NCBI RefSeq assembly: GCF_000472385.1
Contig: NZ_AWZU01000001.1
Location: forward strand, 246,501-310,500
Direction of reading: 5' to 3'
Source: Bradyrhizobium sp. ARR65
GTDB taxonomy: Bacteria > Pseudomonadota > Alphaproteobacteria > Rhizobiales > Xanthobacteraceae
DNA: 64,000 nucleotides
The position numbers were made by a program, and so were the translations under genes. How positions within the stretch are numbered: position 1 is the stretch's first letter; each line of letters opens with the position of its first letter. Positions 47,491-59,140 of the stretch are shown in pieces. Below the pieces are notes generated by a model. It saw only the letters and a list, made by a program, of their open reading frames with translations, ran no database searches and was not told where the DNA came from.

Positions 47491-47975
47491 TGCGTTTTTT
47501 CGAGGACATGGAGGTTGGTCAGCGGCGCGAGGTCGGCTCCTTCACCTTCACAGCTGCCGCGATCAAGAAATTCGCCGCGCAATTCGATCCCCAGCGCTTT
47601 CATCTGGACGAGGAGGAAGGCCGCAAATCGCTGTTCGGCGGGCTCGCCGCTTCCGGCTGGCATGTCGGTTCGGTCTGCATGAGCCTTCTGGTCGCCGACG
47701 CCCAGCGCCAGATGCGGGAAGCGGCGGCGCGCGGCGACAAGATCGCGGTGTGGGGACCCTCGCCCGGCTTTCGCGAACTGCGCTGGCTCAAGCCGGTGCT
47801 GGCGGGGGACACGATCAGTTTCGCGAGCGAGATCGTCTCCAAGCGGATCTCGGCGTCGCGGCCGCAATGGGGAATCCTTGAGGGGCGCAACACCGGCACC
47901 AATCAGCGCGGTGAGCTCGTCTATTCGGTGCTCGCAACCGCCTTCGTGCCGCGGCGCGTAAACGAAGATGGTTAA
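47490..47975 (+). CDS. MaoC family dehydratase
   Basis: 161 residues, paralogous to the preceding gene. FAAQFDPQRFHLDEEEGRKS carries the catalytic Asp/His pair and SGWHVGSVCMSLLV follows. Translational coupling (TGATG) suggests the two work together, perhaps as a heterodimer or two steps on one acyl-CoA. Confidence 0.9.
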   Translation: MRFFEDMEVGQRREVGSFTFTAAAIKKFAAQFDPQRFHLDEEEGRKSLFGGLAASGWHVGSVCMSLLVADAQRQMREAAARGDKIAVWGPSPGFRELRWLKPVLAGDTISFASEIVSKRISASRPQWGILEGRNTGTNQRGELVYSVLATAFVPRRVNEDG

Positions 47976-48029
47976 CGAACGGGTGCCGCGTTTCACCGCT
48001 TTTCACAATGTTGCGAAACTCATTCTTTG

Positions 48030-48044
48030 CTAACGCATTTTGAA
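48030..48044 (+). promoter_or_regulatory. CtrA-like box upstream of the small membrane protein gene
   Basis: CTAA-CGCATTT-TGAA fits the CtrA consensus TTAA-N7-TTAA with one mismatch in each half. It is centred about 58 bases before the start codon, near where a -35 region would be. Inference from pattern only. Confidence 0.4.
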
Positions 48045-48094
48045 CACTGTCCTGCCCATAAGAGAGCAACCTAGAAGACGGCAGGGGACAAACG

Positions 48095-48238
48095 ATGGCG
48101 GATCGCGGCGCTTTGAAATTGGTGGGTTTTATTTTTGCGAGCATCACGATTGCGGTGATGCTGACCACGACCATGGTGGTGAAAGGCTATGCCGACGGGG
48201 TCTACTCGCTTGAGACCACGTCCGCCGATGGCCACTAA
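48095..48238 (+). CDS. Small single-pass membrane protein, 47 residues
   Basis: Short gene: begins MADRGALKLVGFIFASITIA and ends SLETTSADGH. One membrane helix (LVGFIFASITIAVMLTTTMVV) with a short polar C-terminus. AGGGG lies 8 bases before the ATG, a CtrA-like box lies upstream, and a tandem repeat and an intrinsic terminator lie downstream, so it looks like a complete independent transcription unit. Family not recognised. Confidence 0.7.
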   Translation: MADRGALKLVGFIFASITIAVMLTTTMVVKGYADGVYSLETTSADGH

Positions 48239-48246
48239 GCAGGTCT

Positions 48247-48287
48247 TTGCTAACCATACTTGCTAACCATACGTCGCATTTTGCGAC
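48247..48287 (+). repeat. Tandem TTGCTAACCATAC repeat plus small hairpin
   Basis: TTGCTAACCATAC occurs twice with no gap (48247-48259, 48260-48272), immediately followed by the hairpin GTCGCA-TTT-TGCGAC (48273-48287). TAACCAT is the CtrA half-site core. It lies between the stop codon of the small protein and its terminator. Confidence 0.75.
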
Positions 48288-48320
48288 CGGATATTTCCTC
48301 CTGCCGGCCGCGAATCAGAA

Positions 48321-48357
48321 CCGCCGCGCTCCCATTGAGGGGAGGCGGCGGTTTTTT
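48321..48357 (+). terminator. Intrinsic terminator
   Basis: CCGCCGC-G-CTCCC pairs with GGGAG-GCGGCGG around a short loop, followed by six T. A textbook Rho-independent terminator on the plus strand, ending the transcript of the 47-residue protein. Confidence 0.88.
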
Positions 48358-48376
48358 CAGAGAAGACGAACGAACT

Positions 48377-48799
48377 TTAGCCGTTGCGCAGGTTCTCGGC
48401 AGCGCGCTTCCACTGCGAAACGTTGTCCGAGATCATGCGCGTCGATTTCATCGCCGCCTGGCTGAGCTGGGCATAGCCGGAAATCTCGCGCTGGACGCGC
48501 TGGCCTTCGGCATGCAAGAGGTCGCGCAGGCTTTCCAGCTCGGTGATCAGGTTTTCGATCTCCGACAGCGAGGTGCCCGCGACGCGCTGGATCAGCGAGT
48601 TGACATTGTTCACGGTTGCCTCCGCGCTTGCATCGAGCGCGGGCTCGGTGCCGCCCTGCGACGCCGGCCGGCGCAGATAGGCGATATCGTTACGGACGAA
48701 ATCGCGAATGCCGGCCTCGACCTCCGAGACCGCGGCGAGATTGTTGTCCATTACCTCGGTTTCGGTCGCTTCAACTTTTTCCGAACGCAGAATGCTCAT
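48377..48799 (-). CDS. Conserved hypothetical protein, helical
   Basis: 140 residues, almost all helix-forming (DFVRNDIAYLRRPASQGG, IENLITELESLRDLLHAEGQ, AQLSQAAMKSTRMISDNVSQ). No signal peptide or membrane segment. The start at 48799 has AGGGG about 9 bases upstream; an in-frame start 45 bases out is less likely. Not assigned to a named family; the coiled-coil look is phasin-like but not diagnostic. Confidence 0.75.
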   Translation of the reverse strand: MSILRSEKVEATETEVMDNNLAAVSEVEAGIRDFVRNDIAYLRRPASQGGTEPALDASAEATVNNVNSLIQRVAGTSLSEIENLITELESLRDLLHAEGQRVQREISGYAQLSQAAMKSTRMISDNVSQWKRAAENLRNG

Positions 48800-49049
48800 C
48801 GGCTTTAACCCCTGTTTCGCGGTTAGCGCGAGTGTCCCCCGCACGACGAATGGAAGTACAGGCTCCCATGTGGCGGACTGATTTTGACCGCATCGCGGCC
48901 GATCTGCGGCAATGCTCGATCATTCGATGGATTTGCAGTGGCAGGACGGCTTTTTTGAAGGCTTTTTGAAGAAGAGAGTGGCCTGGCCCTTGCCTCAGCG
49001 AGAAGAAAGCGTGTCAAGCTTGAATAAAATTTACCCTATTTCTTAGCGA

Positions 49050-49952
49050 TTACCAGCTCCGCTTGAAGCCTGCGGTCACGCTCTTGTTGGTCACGCCCTG
49101 AGCGGTCTCGCCGATCGAGCCCGAGATGGTGACGCCGTCGGTGAGCTTCTGCTCGGCGCCGAATTTACGCAGCCATCTGTCGTCGGATGAGGAGAGGCTC
49201 TGGCCGGCGACGAGGCTCGTACCGGTGTCGCCGATATCAAGCTTCGCCGATTGGTCGGTGTCAAAGCCCCGGCTCGAGTGGGCTCCGATGCCGGGCAGGG
49301 GGACGGCGCCCTGTTCGGTCACGTCATAGCCGTTCTGCAGTGTCAGCGAGTATTGCCCGGACAGCGGCACCGATTTGCTGATGGAGGCGCCGACCTTACT
49401 CTGGTCCTGGGACGGATCGACGCGGGCTTCGACCGACGTCTTGTCCCACAGTGAGCCGGCGCCGGGCGCGGTGATTGCCGCCCAGGCCGTGCCTCCCGAC
49501 TGAGGGACGTTGCCGCCATTGGCCGTCTTCTCCGCAAGCAATTCGGACATCGTGGTGGGCTCCCGCGCAACCGTCATGTCGGCGCCGACGCGGGTGTCCC
49601 AGAACGGGGAAAGCGATTGCTTCACCGACACCGCCGATCCGCCGTTCGGGTTGTCCTTGGCCGACCATGTCATATCGGTAATCGCAGACTTTTTCGGCGC
49701 GTTCGGCATGGGGCGCGCCATTGCCTCGCCGCGACTGGAGGCATCGACATTGAGCTGGCTCCAGTCGAGCTTGCTCACGTCGATATCCTTCATGTCGTGA
49801 TCGTCGGCGGCGGGTGCCGCGATCTGCTGGGCCGGCGCCTCGGCATCTTCCGGCCAAGGGCTTTGCGCCGATGCCGGCAGCGCGATGACCGCGGTAAAAC
49901 CGGCCGCCAGCATCAGAGCCTTCAGCCTGCAGGACGATATATTGGATGTCAT
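49050..49952 (-). CDS. Exported, probably outer-membrane, hypothetical protein
   Basis: 300 residues. Signal peptide LMLAAGFTAVIALPASAQ. After a Pro/Ala-rich stretch, the rest alternates polar and hydrophobic residues in strand-like units (ISGSIGETAQGVTNKSVTAG) and ends in Trp (FKRSW), as many outer-membrane barrels end in an aromatic residue. No named family recognised. The preceding gap 48800-49049 holds nothing obvious. Confidence 0.75.
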   Translation of the reverse strand: MTSNISSCRLKALMLAAGFTAVIALPASAQSPWPEDAEAPAQQIAAPAADDHDMKDIDVSKLDWSQLNVDASSRGEAMARPMPNAPKKSAITDMTWSAKDNPNGGSAVSVKQSLSPFWDTRVGADMTVAREPTTMSELLAEKTANGGNVPQSGGTAWAAITAPGAGSLWDKTSVEARVDPSQDQSKVGASISKSVPLSGQYSLTLQNGYDVTEQGAVPLPGIGAHSSRGFDTDQSAKLDIGDTGTSLVAGQSLSSSDDRWLRKFGAEQKLTDGVTISGSIGETAQGVTNKSVTAGFKRSW

Positions 49953-50059
49953 GAACCCAGCCCGCGAATTTCGCCGCCCATAATGCGGAGATTCAGGTGC
50001 AGAATTGTGACGGGAGATTCACACTTGCGTCAAGCGTGCGAGAGTGTTGCTCCGTCCCC

Positions 50060-50500
50060 TCACGCGAACGACGTTATCTTCGGCAGATGGATCGGCCGGC
50101 CGAGCGTTTGCTCGACCAGGTCGAAGGTGTCGAGCAGCACGCGGATGCTGCGCAGCCGCCCACCCTTGAACTGGGCGAAATGCGCAAGTCGCAGGGAAAT
50201 CGGCTTGTTGGAGTCGAGCGAGGTGAGCGAGAAGCGCAGCATCGAAGCCGCCGTATCGGCCCCGAGCAGCACCGACTCGCGATCGAAGCGATAGACCCTG
50301 ACGTAGTTTGCGATCTGCCTGATCACCTCGAGCACGGCGGACTTGCCGCGACGTGCGCCGAGAAAGGGAAACATGTCGATCGGCCCGTAGATCGCCCATT
50401 CCACGTCGTCGTCGATCAACGGCTCAATGGCTTCCAACTGGCGTTCGTTGATCGCGCGATGCAATGCGCGCGCAAAACGCCAGAGACTATGCTCTGTCAT
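50060..50500 (-). CDS. SnoaL-like / NTF2-fold protein
   Basis: 146 residues with the SnoaL pattern: HRAINERQLEAIEPLIDDDV near the start, a GARRGKSAVLEVIRQI core and a C-terminal strand GGRLRSIRVLLDTFDLVEQT. Such proteins are small cone-shaped enzymes or binding proteins with diverse roles. A second member of the family is at 50834-51283, so the pair likely arose by duplication. Confidence 0.82.
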   Translation of the reverse strand: MTEHSLWRFARALHRAINERQLEAIEPLIDDDVEWAIYGPIDMFPFLGARRGKSAVLEVIRQIANYVRVYRFDRESVLLGADTAASMLRFSLTSLDSNKPISLRLAHFAQFKGGRLRSIRVLLDTFDLVEQTLGRPIHLPKITSFA

Positions 50501-50833
50501 TTACCTGCGATCCTGAAATGAAGTGCAAAAAACAGCAAATGGGCCGACCGGGGGCGCGTCATTCGCGACGCGCGCGGCTCCATTGCTGCACTGTTGTTTG
50601 CGCACAAATAATCGAATTTGCCGAAAACGCAATCCGCATTTTTTGCATTACACAGATGCGGGCGGTTCCAAATCAAATGGACGACAGCGCTACCCGCCCG
50701 AGCCGCCGCTTTCCCGTTCGATGGCGTCTCGTCGTGGCGGCAGGGCTCGCGTAGGGTTCAAGGCGCGGCGCGCAAATGTCTTGCCTGTCATTGCAGGGCG
50801 CCTTGAAAGGGCGAAGGTAAGAGGCGGTAGCAA
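50501..50833. other. Intergenic region without a gene
   Basis: 333 bases between the two SnoaL-like genes. The part near 50600-50660 is AT-rich (CAAATAATCGAATTTGCCGAAAACG...), consistent with a promoter for the minus-strand gene. Open frames present do not look like protein. Confidence 0.45.
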
Positions 50834-51283
50834 TTAAGCGTCGCTCTGCTTGTTGCCGAGCAAGGTGGCCGTGAGGTCGCGCTCGAGCACCTGCTGCACC
50901 AGATCGAACGAATCCAGAATCTCGCGGATATGGGTGATGCGGCCGTTCCTTAATGTATAGAACGCCGCCATGTCGAACTGAACGATGCGCCGGTTCGCGC
51001 GCTTACGGTAGTAGGCGCGCATGTCGACCGCGACCTTGTCGTCTTCGGCGACGATGGTCTTCAACTCGTGGCGGATACTGGAATAGCTGCCGTGGATGGT
51101 CTTCCACATCTGCCGTACCTCGTCCTTGCCGCGGCGATGGCCCATATGCGGCAGGATGTCGACGGGGGCGTTGGCGACGACGTCAATGTCGTTGCTGCAG
51201 CGGGCCAGCGTGGCTTCGGTGTCGCCAGTCTCGAACCTTTTGAGAAAGCTGATCACGCGTTGGCGGTTGAGGTGGTTGACCAT
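50834..51283 (-). CDS. SnoaL-like / NTF2-fold protein
   Basis: 149 residues from ATG 51283. LKRFETGDTEATLARCSNDI, ILPHMGHRRGKDEVRQMWKT and RITHIREILDSFDLVQQVLE parallel the neighbouring paralogue (RGKSAVLEV..., RSIRVLLDTFDLVEQT). Function unknown. The region 51284-51708 beyond its start holds no recognisable gene. Confidence 0.82.
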   Translation of the reverse strand: MVNHLNRQRVISFLKRFETGDTEATLARCSNDIDVVANAPVDILPHMGHRRGKDEVRQMWKTIHGSYSSIRHELKTIVAEDDKVAVDMRAYYRKRANRRIVQFDMAAFYTLRNGRITHIREILDSFDLVQQVLERDLTATLLGNKQSDA

Positions 51284-51708
51284 TGTTGTTCCGACCGCAA
51301 ACTCTTTCCATTTGCATTGCTGTTTGTTTCCGAACTCGGATGCCTCCCGATCGGCGCGCGGATGAATCCGCAAAAGCCTCTGAGAGATCGTTAAGTGATA
51401 GGTCGGCAAAACGTTGACGGCGGTTCACCTTTCAACTGAAAGCTGCAGTACGATTGAATGCACGTCACGCGGCGCCCGAAATGCCTGGTCCGACCGTTGC
51501 TTTCCGACGATTGTCTCGCAATTGCCGCTCATCCTGCGGCGTCGCCCGCGTATCCTCGTGGATCAAAACAAGCTGTGGGCAAGTGACGAGGACACGGCGA
51601 TGTCGGCCGAGCGGTATCGTCAGCCGCTCGCGCGCAAGCGAGGTCATCCCCGGAACCGCCGTCAGTCATCCCCGTTATTGATGCAAAACCTTTTTGGAGC
51701 AGCGCGTC
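51284..51708. other. Intergenic region without a gene
   Basis: 425 bases between divergent genes. No repeat of the families listed and no RNA gene recognised; open frames here lack protein character. Confidence 0.4.
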
Positions 51709-51945
51709 ATGAAAATCCCGTTCGCCATTCTCGCCGCGACGCTCGCGCTTGCCGCGAGCTCACCGGGCCATGCCAAAGGTTGCATCAAGGGCGCCGTCGT
51801 CGGCGGGGTCGCCGGCCATTATGCAGGCCACCACGGCATGCTCGGCGCCGCAGCCGGCTGCCTCTACGGCCGCCACCACGCCAAGCAGCAGGAGCGGCAA
51901 CGCGAGATGCAGCAGAACCAGGCGAACGGGCAGGGGAAGATATAA
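51709..51945 (+). CDS. Small exported glycine-zipper protein
   Basis: 78 residues. Signal peptide MKIPFAILAATLALAASSPGHA, then a Gly/Ala-rich segment GAVVGGVAGHYAGHHGMLGA of glycine-zipper type, then a Gln-rich tail. GGAG lies 9 bases before the ATG at 51709. Likely periplasmic or envelope-associated; function unknown. Confidence 0.75.
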   Translation: MKIPFAILAATLALAASSPGHAKGCIKGAVVGGVAGHYAGHHGMLGAAAGCLYGRHHAKQQERQREMQQNQANGQGKI

Positions 51946-51983
51946 TCCGGGCGAGAACGATCAGCGACAGCGCCGCTCTCTTC

Positions 51984-52118
51984 ATGATCGTCCTGGCGAA
52001 AGCCAGGACCCATAATCACAGGGCCCATAACCACAGGCCTTCGTTGCTACGAAGGACGTCCACTCGCATCCGCCACGGATAGATTCCGCGGTCGGGGTCC
52101 TGGCTTTCGCCAGGACGA
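51984..52118. repeat. Large inverted repeat, family R6
   Basis: GTCCTGGCGAAAGCCAGGACCC near 51990 and GGGGTCCTGGCTTTCGCCAG near 52095 are inverted copies, each itself palindromic, flanking ~80 bases with CATAATCACAGG-type segments. Single unit also at 20718-20755. Confidence 0.75.
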
Positions 52119-52248
52119 CCCGGCGTTGGTTTCCGATTCAACTGTCAAACAGCCTGCTCCGCAATGACGGCAGAGACACGCCTTCGCATCCTCGCGACGC
52201 ATTGCGCGCCCGAGCTCTGCATCATCGCGACCCACCGAAGAAGAGAGG

Positions 52249-52360
52249 GCGCAGGGAAGACCGGGTGCCCGCTGCGCACCCACGGCCCCCGCGCAAAAAA
52301 ATTGCGCGAGCGCGCGTTGACCACAGGTGAGCGCGGAAATCACTCCGGCCTTCCCTGCGC
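52249..52360. repeat. R7 element, inverted copy
   Basis: Ends GCGCAGGGAAGACCGG and CCGGCCTTCCCTGCGC pair at 15 of 16 positions. The interior (CACCCACGGCC...GCGCAAAAAAATTGCGC...GCGCGTTGACCA) is the reverse complement pattern of the element at 12546-12656. Confidence 0.85.
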
Positions 52361-52554
52361 AGTGGACAGGATTTTTGCAATCGCGCGCATCGGGCGATGG
52401 TTCAGTGTTTCGCTGCTGCGCCGTTTTGCGACAGGATGGGAACGGCAGGGTGCAAATCGGCAGGGTTCCGATTGGCATCGCCGGCCGCTTCTCGTTAGTC
52501 TTCTCTATCCGCGCAAGCGATCAGAACAGCGGAACGGGTGGGAGGACATTCGAC

Positions 52555-53706
52555 ATGCAGCAGATCCGCGTCTGCACCTACGACGGCCCTGGCGCAGAGC
52601 CTGTCATTCGCACCGTGCCGTGGCCGAAGATTCCGCGCAAGGCGGCGCTGATCAAGGTCGGCGCCTGCGGCGTGTGCGGCACCGACCTGCACATCCTCAA
52701 AGGCCACTGGCCGAAGCCCTTGCCGTGGCCGTTTACGCTCGGACATGAGATTGGCGGCGTGCTGGTCGAGACCGGTTCCGAGTTCACTGAAGATTTCATG
52801 GACAGGCCGCTGAAGGTAGGGTCGAAAGTGATGATCCCGCCCTTGATGCCGTGCGGCCGCTGCTATTACTGCATCCACTATCCCGAGCACGCCAACAAAT
52901 GCCTCACGCCGGTGTATTACGGGCGCTATCTCGGCTTCGACAAGGCGCCGCATCTGTGGGGCGGCTGGGCCGAATATGTCTATGTCGATCTCGAAATGCT
53001 GCCGGGTACCAAGATCTACAAGCTTCCGGACGACATGTCGCTGCGGCTTGGCTCGCTGTCGGAGCCTCTGACGTCCTGCATCCGCGCCTTCAACCGCGCC
53101 ACGCGGGCAGGAGGTTTCTCCTGGGGCGACACGGTGGTGATCCAGGGCTCCGGCCCGATCGGAATTTTGGCTGTGGCCGCGGCGCAGGAGATGGGGGCGG
53201 CCAGGGTCATCTGCGTTGGCGCGCCGGAAGAGCCGCGGCTGAAGCTCGCGCGCAAATTCGGCGCCGAAACGACTGTCGACATTGAGCAACTGAAAACGGC
53301 CGAGGAGCGCATCGGCGCGGTGCGCGAGATCGTCGGCGGCTTCGGCGCGGATCTTGTGATGGATTGCTCGGGCCATCCGAGCGCGGGGCCGGAAGGCGTC
53401 GAGATGCTGCGCGACGGCGGCACGTATGTCGAGATGGGACAGTTCACCGATGCCGGCTCGATTCAAACCTCATGGCACCGCATCTGCACCAAGGACCTCA
53501 ACGTGCTCGGCTCTTGGGGCTTTACCGGCAATGACCTGCCGCTCGGCGTCGACATGCTTTATCGCACCCGCGACAAATATCCGTGGCTTGAGATGCAGAC
53601 CATCTATCCATTCTCGCAAGCGGGCATCGCTCAGGCCGTGAAGGATGCGATGGCGATGAAGACCGTGAAATCAACGATCGTGCCCTGGCCAGAACTGGTG
53701 GAATGA
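52555..53706 (+). CDS. Zinc-binding alcohol dehydrogenase (MDR family)
   Basis: 383 residues. Catalytic zinc region CGVCGTDLHILKGHWPKP with TLGHEIGG; structural zinc Cys cluster PCGRCYYCIHYPEHANKC; Rossmann motif VVIQGSGPIGILAVAAAQEM. GGGAGGA precedes the ATG at 52555. Resembles threonine/sorbitol dehydrogenase-like members; the substrate cannot be named. Confidence 0.92.
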   Translation: MQQIRVCTYDGPGAEPVIRTVPWPKIPRKAALIKVGACGVCGTDLHILKGHWPKPLPWPFTLGHEIGGVLVETGSEFTEDFMDRPLKVGSKVMIPPLMPCGRCYYCIHYPEHANKCLTPVYYGRYLGFDKAPHLWGGWAEYVYVDLEMLPGTKIYKLPDDMSLRLGSLSEPLTSCIRAFNRATRAGGFSWGDTVVIQGSGPIGILAVAAAQEMGAARVICVGAPEEPRLKLARKFGAETTVDIEQLKTAEERIGAVREIVGGFGADLVMDCSGHPSAGPEGVEMLRDGGTYVEMGQFTDAGSIQTSWHRICTKDLNVLGSWGFTGNDLPLGVDMLYRTRDKYPWLEMQTIYPFSQAGIAQAVKDAMAMKTVKSTIVPWPELVE

Positions 53707-53825
53707 CAAGGAGGGCGTAAGGGCACGGACTCATTAAGCCCGAGCCCGCAGCCATGGGCAGACAGGTTGTCAACACTATATGCTAGGTGCACCCTAACCG
53801 GCGACAACCGTCCTTCGAGCATCCA

Positions 53826-55358
53826 ATGGTTGGATTTATACGGCCGCCCTGCGACGCCGGGGTCGTCGAGGCGACGCCGGCTTTTGACGCGGCCCTGTCA
53901 CAGAGACGCAAGTGGCTGACGGTAGCGGCGACCATAGTCGGGTCCAGCATGGCCCTCCTCGACAGTTCAGTGGTGAACATCGCGCTACCCGCAATCCAAC
54001 AGGCGCTGCATGCGGATGCCGCAGGGACGCAGTGGATCGTCAACGCCTACCTGCTCCTGCTCGGTGCGCTCGTGCTGATCGGCGGCTCGGCGGCGGATCT
54101 TTATGGTCGACGTCGGATTTTTATTCTGGGCGTTGCGGTCTTTGTCGCCGCCTCCATCGCTTGCGGGCTCTCGCCGAACGTTGCGGCGCTTATCGTCAGC
54201 CGCGCGATTCAAGGTGTTGGCGCCGCCCTGTTAACGCCGGCCAGTCTGGCAATGTTAGGAGCGACCTTTGGCGAGCAAGAGCGGACTCGGGCAATCGGGA
54301 TATGGGCGGGCGCAGGTGCGCTGACGATGGCGGCGGGTCCGTCGCTGGGCGGCTGGCTGGTCGATCAGGTATCATGGCGGGCAATCTTCCTCCTCAATGT
54401 CCCACTCGCCATTGCCGCGACCGGACTAGCGCTTCGCTTCGCCTGCGAAAGCAGCGATCCCAACGCGAAGCAACTTGACTGGAGCGGCTCCGCCTCAGTC
54501 GCGATTGGCCTTGCTGCGATCACGTGGGGCCTAAGCGCCATTCCGGCGTCGGGAATTCGCGATAAAGCAGTGCTGGCCGCCCTAGGAGTGGGAACCGCTT
54601 CGCTAATGTCGTTCGTCGTGATCGAAGCCCGCCTCCATGAGCGGGCGATGATGCCCTTATCGCTCTATCGATCACGCAATTTTTCAGCAGCGAATGCATT
54701 GACGCTGTTGCTCTATTTCGCGCTCGGAGGCGCGCTTTACTATCTGCCGTTCGGCCTGATTCGTCTCGGCGGCTACTCCGCGACAGAAGCCGGCGCAGCA
54801 TTGCTGCCTTTTGCCTTGATAATGGGATTCGGGGCATCTTTCGCCGCAACCATGGCCGAGCGTTTGGGGCCGCGGTTGCTACTCGCAGCCGGGCCCATCG
54901 TCGCGGCCTGCGGATTGGCGATGCTTGCTTTTGTCGACCTCAGCCAGACTTACTGGATTGGCGTGTTTCCACCGATGCTCCTTCTAGGCGTGGGAATGGC
55001 GATTACGGTGCCGCCGCTGACCTCGACGGTGATGGGGGCCGCCGGCAAAGCCCATGCCGGCATTGCCTCGGGCATCAACAATGCGGTCGCTCGAGTTGCT
55101 GGCCTGCTTGCGATCGCAGCGCTCGGAGCGGCGTTCTTTGCAAGCTTCTTGTATCATCTTCCCGGAACGACGCCGGCGCAAGCCAACGAGGCTCTGAACG
55201 CCGTGATGTCCGGACAAGCCGACGCTAATGCCGAGGCAATCGCCGCATTCGAGCGTGCGCTACGCACGATAATGCTGGTCCCGGCGAGTTGCGCCGCACT
55301 TGCCGGTCTCACTGGCTGGATGTGGATCGAGCCGAGTGGACCGCGCGCAAGTAGCTGA
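53826..55358 (+). CDS. MFS drug-efflux transporter, DHA2 (EmrB/QacA) family
   Basis: 510 residues from ATG 53826; an in-frame GTG at 53787 is an alternative. About 14 helices. The family motifs are present: SSMALLDSSVVNIALPAIQQ (motif D1), GGSAADLYGRRRIFILGVAV (motif A) and AIQGVGAALLTPASLAMLGA. Proton-driven export of drugs or toxic metabolites is the family role. Codon use differs from neighbours, with several TTA Leu codons (for example near 54229, 54256 and 54657), hinting at transfer. No emrA-like adaptor is adjacent. Confidence 0.92.
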   Translation: MVGFIRPPCDAGVVEATPAFDAALSQRRKWLTVAATIVGSSMALLDSSVVNIALPAIQQALHADAAGTQWIVNAYLLLLGALVLIGGSAADLYGRRRIFILGVAVFVAASIACGLSPNVAALIVSRAIQGVGAALLTPASLAMLGATFGEQERTRAIGIWAGAGALTMAAGPSLGGWLVDQVSWRAIFLLNVPLAIAATGLALRFACESSDPNAKQLDWSGSASVAIGLAAITWGLSAIPASGIRDKAVLAALGVGTASLMSFVVIEARLHERAMMPLSLYRSRNFSAANALTLLLYFALGGALYYLPFGLIRLGGYSATEAGAALLPFALIMGFGASFAATMAERLGPRLLLAAGPIVAACGLAMLAFVDLSQTYWIGVFPPMLLLGVGMAITVPPLTSTVMGAAGKAHAGIASGINNAVARVAGLLAIAALGAAFFASFLYHLPGTTPAQANEALNAVMSGQADANAEAIAAFERALRTIMLVPASCAALAGLTGWMWIEPSGPRASS

Positions 55359-55520
55359 GGCACTGCCATCAGCCAGGCATTTGACCTGCACAACTTGAGG
55401 CAGGATCGACATACGACACCGAAGAGGTACGCCGTGGTCAGGCTCTGACGAACCACTTGACGTGGCCAATGTCTGGAAGCGGCCGCGTCGGAGTACGGTT
55501 TATGGGTTTTGACCCTGGCT

Positions 55521-58595
<3,075 letters not shown>

Positions 58596-58928
58596 GGCGC
58601 GAATATGGGACGAGTCCAGCGGACATGAAAGAGGAAAGCCCGGCACGCGGGGGCGGCGGGAACTGGCGCGCGGCTGTCAGCAGTTGGCAGCGAGCGTTGG
58701 CTGAGGACGATGATGCAACGCGATCATTTGGACTGACGCAATTCCTTATGCAGATCCTTATGCAGACCCGTCGTCGCCGCGCAAATGGCTTGGCCGTTTG
58801 TTGCTGGAAGAGCCCGCGAACCGCGGCCGTCTCGAAGGATGCACGGCCTCGCCGCTGCAGCGGGGCCGTCGTGCTTCGAGGCTCGCTTTCGCGAGGACCT
58901 CGGCGTGGCGGGAATAGATGAGGCTAGG
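58596..58928. other. Intergenic region without a gene
   Basis: 333 bases upstream of uvrB. It contains an R4 repeat copy at 58831-58905 and otherwise nothing recognisable. Confidence 0.45.
58831..58905. repeat. Dispersed repeat, family R4
   Basis: CTCGAAGGATGCACGGCC ... GCGGGGCCGTCGTGCTTCGAGGCTCGC ... GCGAGGACCTCGG. Confidence 0.6.
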
Positions 58929-59126
58929 CTAGTGCCCTGTCGCCCCGGGCCGCACGATGTCCAGGTGAATCCCGCCGCAGCTTGTGCAGCGTTGGGCCCA
59001 GTATTCGGATCCGGCGCGGCCGCTGAAGACGCGCAAGATGGTCAGTTCGCCCCGGCATTCCGGGCATTCGGAGCGGACCGGCGGCGACGATAATGGAATC
59101 GGGGAGATAGTTTCAGCGCGTTGCAT
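58929..59126 (-). CDS. Small zinc-ribbon protein
   Basis: 65 residues with two CxxC pairs (SECPECRGE and QRCTSCGGIH) that should bind one zinc. ATG 59126 has GGAG six bases upstream; an in-frame GTG at 59144 is rejected for that reason. Function unknown. Confidence 0.75.
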   Translation of the reverse strand: MQRAETISPIPLSSPPVRSECPECRGELTILRVFSGRAGSEYWAQRCTSCGGIHLDIVRPGATGH

Positions 59127-59140
59127 AGTCGGCTCCGCGC

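Larger units (their letters stand above)
51946..52554. other. Repeat-rich intergenic region
   Basis: 609 bases with no gene: an R6 inverted element (51984-52118), then an inverted copy of the 111-base R7 element (52249-52360). The last 190 bases before the dehydrogenase gene probably hold its promoter. Confidence 0.55.

Noticed and set aside
51984..52360. Possible CRISPR-like array because of repeated segments
   Set aside because: The repeats are inverted palindromes of two different families, not regularly spaced direct repeats with spacers, and no cas genes are near.
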